A DNA stretch of 25,345 bases from JAAZMA01 sp964564325. GTDB lineage: Bacteria; Bacillota; Clostridia; Tissierellales; Tepidimicrobiaceae. The translations under genes and the position numbers were made by a program. How positions within the stretch are numbered: the first letter of the stretch is position 1; the number at the start of each line of letters is the position of its first letter. A model generated the notes under the pieces. It ran no database searches and had not been told where the DNA came from. It saw only the letters and a program-made list of their open reading frames with translations. The DNA lies in the NCBI GenBank assembly GCA_964564325.1, contig CAZMBD010000021.1:1-25345 (forward strand). The letters run 5' to 3'. Below, one piece after another: positions 22,297 through 25,345 of the stretch.

Positions 22297-23573
22297 TTAT
22301 AGATAAATACAATAAAGCTTTAATAGGAGAAATAACCGTTTCTTCTGATAAATCCATATCCCATAGAGCTATTATATGTGGTGCTTTATCAGAAGGGGAG
22401 ACTGTTGTAAATAATATATTATTATCAGAAGATGTTTTAAATACTATTGATTGCTTTAGAAAAATGGGAGTAAATATAAAAATAGATGGAAATAAAGTTT
22501 ATATTCAAGGGGTTGGATTATATGGATTAAAAAGGCCTGAAGATGTTTTAAATTGTGGCAATTCAGGTACTACCATGAGACTTTTATCGGGTATTTTGGT
22601 AGCTCAAGATTTTTCCACTACTTTAATAGGAGATGATTCTTTAATGAACAGGCCTATGAAAAGGGTTATATCTCCTTTAAGTAAAATGGGAGCAAATATA
22701 ATAGGACGAGATGGAGAATATCCACCACTTCAAATTCAGTCTACTGATAATTTAAATGGAATAGTGTATGAATTACCTATAGCCAGTGCTCAGGTAAAAT
22801 CTTCCATACTTTTAGCTAGTTTATATTCAAGTGGTAAAACTATTATAATTGAAAATAAGATTACTCGGGACCACACTGAGAAAATGTTAAATTATTTTGG
22901 ACAGGATATTGTAAAACATAATAATGAAATAATAGTAGATGAGAAACAAAAATTAATTGGAGAAGAGGTATATATTCCTGCTGATATATCTTCTGCTGCA
23001 TATTTTTTAGTAGCTGCTTCTATAGTAAAAGGTTCCCGTATAATAATTCAAAATGTAGGAATTAACCCTACTAGAGATGGAGTTCTTCAGATATTAGATA
23101 AAATGGGAGCGAATATTGTTGTATTTAATAAAAAAATTGTAAATAATGAACCTATTGGAGATATAGAAATAAAGTATTCTCCTTTAAAAGCTTGTACCAT
23201 AGAGGGAGATATAATAGGAAGAACAATAGATGAATTACCTATTATTACAGTAGCAGCTGCTTTAGCAGATGGAAGAACTATCATTAGAGATGCAAAGGAA
23301 TTGAGATATAAAGAATCCGATAGAATAAATGCAATGACTGTTGAATTAAATAAAATGGGAGCAAAAATAGAGGAATTGCCAGATGGAATGATTATTGATG
23401 GAGTAGATAGTTTAAGACCAGCTGAGCTTAATTCCTATGGCGATCATAGGATTGCTATGGCTTTATCTATTGCTGCATTAAAAGCAAAAGGAAAGTCCAG
23501 TATTTATGGTTCAGAATCTGTAAATATATCTTATCCAGACTTCTATAAAACTCTAAATAATCTAATTAGCTAA
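22293..23573 (+). CDS. aroA: EPSP synthase (3-phosphoshikimate 1-carboxyvinyltransferase)
   Basis: AroA adds the enolpyruvyl group of PEP to shikimate-3-phosphate. The 426-residue protein (from TTG 22293) shows K20-S21 and R25 in SSDKSISHRAIICG, NCGNSGTTMRLLSG with NSGTT at 90-94, RPMKRVISPLSKMGA, the SAQVKSSILLASL block, and ELRYKESDRI. The first possible codon, ATG 22287, directly abuts the AAAGGGTGA ribosome site, while TTG 22293 gives a six-base spacing; the difference is two residues. The TTG overlaps the TGA stop of aroB, so the two are coupled. No hairpin terminator is visible after the gene, so transcription might continue into the PduL gene. Confidence 0.96.
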   Translation: MIIDKYNKALIGEITVSSDKSISHRAIICGALSEGETVVNNILLSEDVLNTIDCFRKMGVNIKIDGNKVYIQGVGLYGLKRPEDVLNCGNSGTTMRLLSGILVAQDFSTTLIGDDSLMNRPMKRVISPLSKMGANIIGRDGEYPPLQIQSTDNLNGIVYELPIASAQVKSSILLASLYSSGKTIIIENKITRDHTEKMLNYFGQDIVKHNNEIIVDEKQKLIGEEVYIPADISSAAYFLVAASIVKGSRIIIQNVGINPTRDGVLQILDKMGANIVVFNKKIVNNEPIGDIEIKYSPLKACTIEGDIIGRTIDELPIITVAAALADGRTIIRDAKELRYKESDRINAMTVELNKMGAKIEELPDGMIIDGVDSLRPAELNSYGDHRIAMALSIAALKAKGKSSIYGSESVNISYPDFYKTLNNLIS

Positions 23574-23604
23574 GATTTGATTTTTTATGTTCAAACTAAT
23601 ATAA

Positions 23605-23632
23605 TTGATTAAGAGATTTAAATTACTATATT
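23605..23632 (+). promoter_or_regulatory. Weak candidate promoter before the PduL gene
   Basis: TTGATT (23605-23610), 16 bases, TATATT (23627-23632). The predicted transcript start is only just upstream of the AGGAGGA ribosome site. The surrounding sequence is almost pure A/T, so the match has little weight. Confidence 0.25.
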
Positions 23633-23654
23633 ACTATAATAGGAGGAAGTATAT

Positions 23655-24227
23655 ATGAAAAATAAACTACCAATTGCTATGTCAAATAAGCATGTTCATT
23701 TATCTCAGGAGGATTTAGAAATTTTATTTGGAAAAGATTATAAATTGACAAAGAAAAAAGATCTTAGTCAACCAGGCCAATTTGCAGCAGAAGAGAAAGT
23801 TGAGTTAATTGGTCCTAAAAATACAATAAAAGGTGTTAGAGTTTTAGGACCTGTTAGAAGTGCTACTCAAATAGAAGTTTCTATATCAGATGCATTTACA
23901 TTAGGTATTGAACCTATTATTAGAAATTCTGGAGATATTGAAAATACACCAGGTGTTAAAGTAGTAGGACCTAAAGGTGAGATTGAACTAGAAAAAGGTG
24001 TTATAATTGCAGCAAGGCATATACATATGCATACTGATGAAATAAAAGAATTTGGGTTAAATAATGGCGATATTGTAAGCGTAAAAGTTGATGGGGTTAG
24101 AGGCTTAGTTTTTGACAATGTACTTGTAAGAAGTGGAGAAGGTCATAGATTGGAAATGCATGTAGACATGGAAGAAGGCAATGCAGCTGGAGTTAAAAAT
24201 GGTGATATGGTAGAGGTAATAAAATAG
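23655..24227 (+). CDS. pduL: PduL-type phosphate acyltransferase
   Basis: PduL exchanges acyl-CoA and phosphate for acyl phosphate and CoA, using a zinc site unrelated to the Pta fold. The 190-residue protein contains two related beta-barrel domains with the metal motifs SNKHVHLS (H13, H15) and ARHIHM (H122, H124), plus RLEMHVDMEEGNAAG near the C-terminus (H169). It starts directly on the catalytic domain, without the N-terminal extension that targets PduL into bacterial microcompartments, so it is probably the cytosolic housekeeping type acting on acetyl-CoA or propanoyl-CoA. ATG 23655 follows TAGGAGGAAG. deoC begins 13 bases later and is probably in the same operon. Confidence 0.93.
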   Translation: MKNKLPIAMSNKHVHLSQEDLEILFGKDYKLTKKKDLSQPGQFAAEEKVELIGPKNTIKGVRVLGPVRSATQIEVSISDAFTLGIEPIIRNSGDIENTPGVKVVGPKGEIELEKGVIIAARHIHMHTDEIKEFGLNNGDIVSVKVDGVRGLVFDNVLVRSGEGHRLEMHVDMEEGNAAGVKNGDMVEVIK

Positions 24228-24240
24228 TGAGGTGTAAAAA

Positions 24241-24888
24241 ATGGGAATAGGTAAGATGATAGACCATACTTTATTGAAAGCTGATGCCACAGAAGATATG
24301 ATAAAAAAACTTTGTAAAGAGGCAAAAGAACATGAATTTGCAGCAGTATGTGTTAACCCATATTATGTAGTACTAGCCAATGAAATATTAAAAGATTCTG
24401 AAGTAAAAGTGGCTACAGTTATAGGTTTTCCACTAGGTGCAAATACTAGTGAAGTAAAGACCTTTGAAACAGAAAATGCCATAAAAAATGGTGCAGATGA
24501 AGTAGACATGGTTATAAATATTGGAGCATTAAAAAGTAAAAACTACGATTTAGTAAGAGAAGATATAAAGGCAGTAGTAGATGCAGCTAAAGATAAGGCT
24601 CTTGTAAAAGTTATAATAGAAACTTGTTTATTAAATGAAGAAGAAAAGAGAATTGCATGTAAAATAGCAAAAGAAGTTGGAGCAGATTTTGTAAAAACTT
24701 CTACAGGCTTTAGTACTGGTGGTGCTACAGTAGAAGATGTAAAATTAATGAGAGAAATTGTAGGAGAAAATATGGGAGTTAAGGCTTCTGGTGGCATTAG
24801 AGATTATGAAAAAGCAAAGGCCATGGTAGATGCAGGAGCTTCAAGGATTGGAGCAAGTGCTTCAATAGATATAGTTAAAGGAGAATAG
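24241..24888 (+). CDS. deoC: Deoxyribose-phosphate aldolase
   Basis: DeoC splits 2-deoxyribose-5-phosphate into glyceraldehyde-3-phosphate and acetaldehyde, completing deoxynucleoside breakdown. The 215-residue length is typical of the short bacterial type. The Schiff-base lysine is K152 in DFVKTSTGFSTGG, with K181 (VKASGGIRD) and D89 (DEVDMVINIG) as the other catalytic residues by comparison with the E. coli enzyme. ATG 24241 follows a TGAGGTGT site. The pairing with PduL makes biochemical sense if an acetaldehyde dehydrogenase links the two; none is in the window, and no nucleoside phosphorylase or phosphopentomutase gene is seen either. A strong terminator follows. Confidence 0.97.
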   Translation: MGIGKMIDHTLLKADATEDMIKKLCKEAKEHEFAAVCVNPYYVVLANEILKDSEVKVATVIGFPLGANTSEVKTFETENAIKNGADEVDMVINIGALKSKNYDLVREDIKAVVDAAKDKALVKVIIETCLLNEEEKRIACKIAKEVGADFVKTSTGFSTGGATVEDVKLMREIVGENMGVKASGGIRDYEKAKAMVDAGASRIGASASIDIVKGE

Positions 24889-24889
24889 T

Positions 24890-24922
24890 AAAAAATTGCC
24901 CTAGTATTAGGGCAATTTTTTT
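24890..24922 (+). terminator. Rho-independent terminator after deoC
   Basis: AAAAATTGCCCTA (24891-24903), GTAT loop, TAGGGCAATTTTT (24908-24920): a 13-base perfect stem with a seven-T run. Confidence 0.93.
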
Positions 24923-24940
24923 ATATATTAAGAAATGCCA

Positions 24941-24949
24941 TGATATAAT
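24941..24949 (+). promoter_or_regulatory. Extended -10 promoter element before the sigma factor gene
   Basis: TGA-TATAAT just beyond the deoC terminator. No convincing -35 is present (TTATAT at 24921). If used, it gives a leader of about 115 bases before the sigma gene, in which I see no clear structure. Confidence 0.35.
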
Positions 24950-25070
24950 TAATGTAAACTACTATATTGATTTTTCTATAATTAATATGGAAGACTTGTT
25001 TTATTAGAACTAAGGATAAATTGTGTTTTAATAATTTATGTGTAACAAAATGAAGGGGGTGTTATAGCTG

Positions 25071-25345
25071 ATGTTCCCTATATACTTATCTATGCTTGAG
25101 ACAGAAGAGGACAAGGATATTTTTATTATTCTTCATGATGAATATAGTCAGATGATGTATAAAAAGGCATACTACATATTAAGAGATTCTACCCTAGCAG
25201 AAGATGCTGTACAAGAAAGCTTTATACGTATACTAAAAAACTTTGATAAAGTAATTAAGAAAAAGTGTCCACAAACCCAAAGTTATTTCGTTAATATAGT
25301 TAGAAGTGTTTCTATTGATATATATAGAAAAAGGAAAAAACAATA
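25071..25345 (+). CDS. Sigma-70 family (ECF-like) RNA polymerase sigma factor, 3'-truncated by window edge
   Basis: The first 91 codons of a sigma factor run off the window with no stop. The product begins MFPIYLSMLETEEDKDIF and shows region 2: a first helix (IILHDEYSQMMYKKAYYIL) and the core-binding / -10 recognition block STLAEDAVQESFIRILKNF, followed by SYFVNIVRSVSIDIYRKRKK. The length and arrangement fit an extracytoplasmic-function type sigma factor; region 4 is outside. ATG 25071 lies ten bases beyond AAGGGGGT (25053-25060); an in-frame CTG at 25068 is less likely. ECF genes are usually followed by an anti-sigma gene, which would be just past the edge. Confidence 0.85.
   Translation, partial: MFPIYLSMLETEEDKDIFIILHDEYSQMMYKKAYYILRDSTLAEDAVQESFIRILKNFDKVIKKKCPQTQSYFVNIVRSVSIDIYRKRKKQ

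Overview
The window is about 25.3 kb of very AT-rich (roughly 30% GC by eye), densely coded chromosome from an endospore-forming, low-GC Gram-positive bacterium, most likely an anaerobic Clostridia member of the Tissierellales/Clostridiales kind. The evidence is the spoIIA-spoVA sporulation block, yunB, many TTG and GTG starts with strong AGGAGG-type ribosome sites, clostridial-type FolD and ferredoxin, and T-tailed hairpin terminators after most transcription units. It reads as ordinary core chromosome. I see no insertion sequence, prophage, CRISPR array, tRNA or rRNA. No gene-free stretch exceeds 300 bases; the longest, 24889-25070, holds only a terminator and a possible promoter.

Layout. 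1-3670: the 3' part of a carbamate kinase gene, a cation diffusion facilitator, a small 4Fe-4S ferredoxin, an NlpC/P60 cell-wall hydrolase with a WalR-like box next to its promoter, and a PAP2-like membrane protein. 3796-4641: folD on its own, between terminators. 4719-9494: the sporulation block. A sigma-H-type promoter leads spoIIAA-spoIIAB-sigF. A hairpin over the sigF stop and a sigma-G-like promoter are followed by a previously unlisted 48-residue membrane protein gene and spoVAA-AB-AC-AD-AE. 9493-12492 (minus): a large class A penicillin-binding protein, converging on spoVAE across a shared bidirectional terminator and divergent from yunB. 12610-15832: yunB, hflX, a Nudix-fold gene with a degenerate catalytic box, and the YigZ/IMPACT gene. 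15861-16564 (minus): two half-size TauE/SafE genes overlapping by ATGA. 16676-18466: nadE, the YebC/TACO1 factor gene and a 55-residue small gene. 18543-23573: two overlapping membrane-protein genes (TIGR01906 family, then a membrane protein with an Mrr-like nuclease-fold centre), followed by aroC-aroB-aroA. 23655-24888: a PduL-type phosphotransacylase gene with deoC. 25071-end: the start of an ECF-like sigma factor gene.

How it works together. SpoIIAA, SpoIIAB and sigma-F form the partner-switching module that fires forespore transcription. The SpoVA proteins load dipicolinate into the forespore and release it at germination. YunB is a known sporulation-associated protein, and the class A PBP and NlpC/P60 protein build and cut peptidoglycan. 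AroB, AroA and AroC are three shikimate-pathway enzymes ending in chorismate. DeoC yields acetaldehyde plus glyceraldehyde-3-phosphate; PduL can make acyl phosphate from acyl-CoA, so the pair could conserve energy from deoxyribose if an aldehyde dehydrogenase is supplied elsewhere.

Most noteworthy: the membrane Mrr-like protein translationally coupled to a TIGR01906 protein; the unlisted small ORF heading the spoVA operon and the odd spoVAA start; the WalR-like box at the NlpC/P60 promoter; the loss of the canonical active-site lysine in FolD; the degenerate Nudix box; and repeat units in the PBP insert. Most are variations on known families, and I do not claim a wholly new system.
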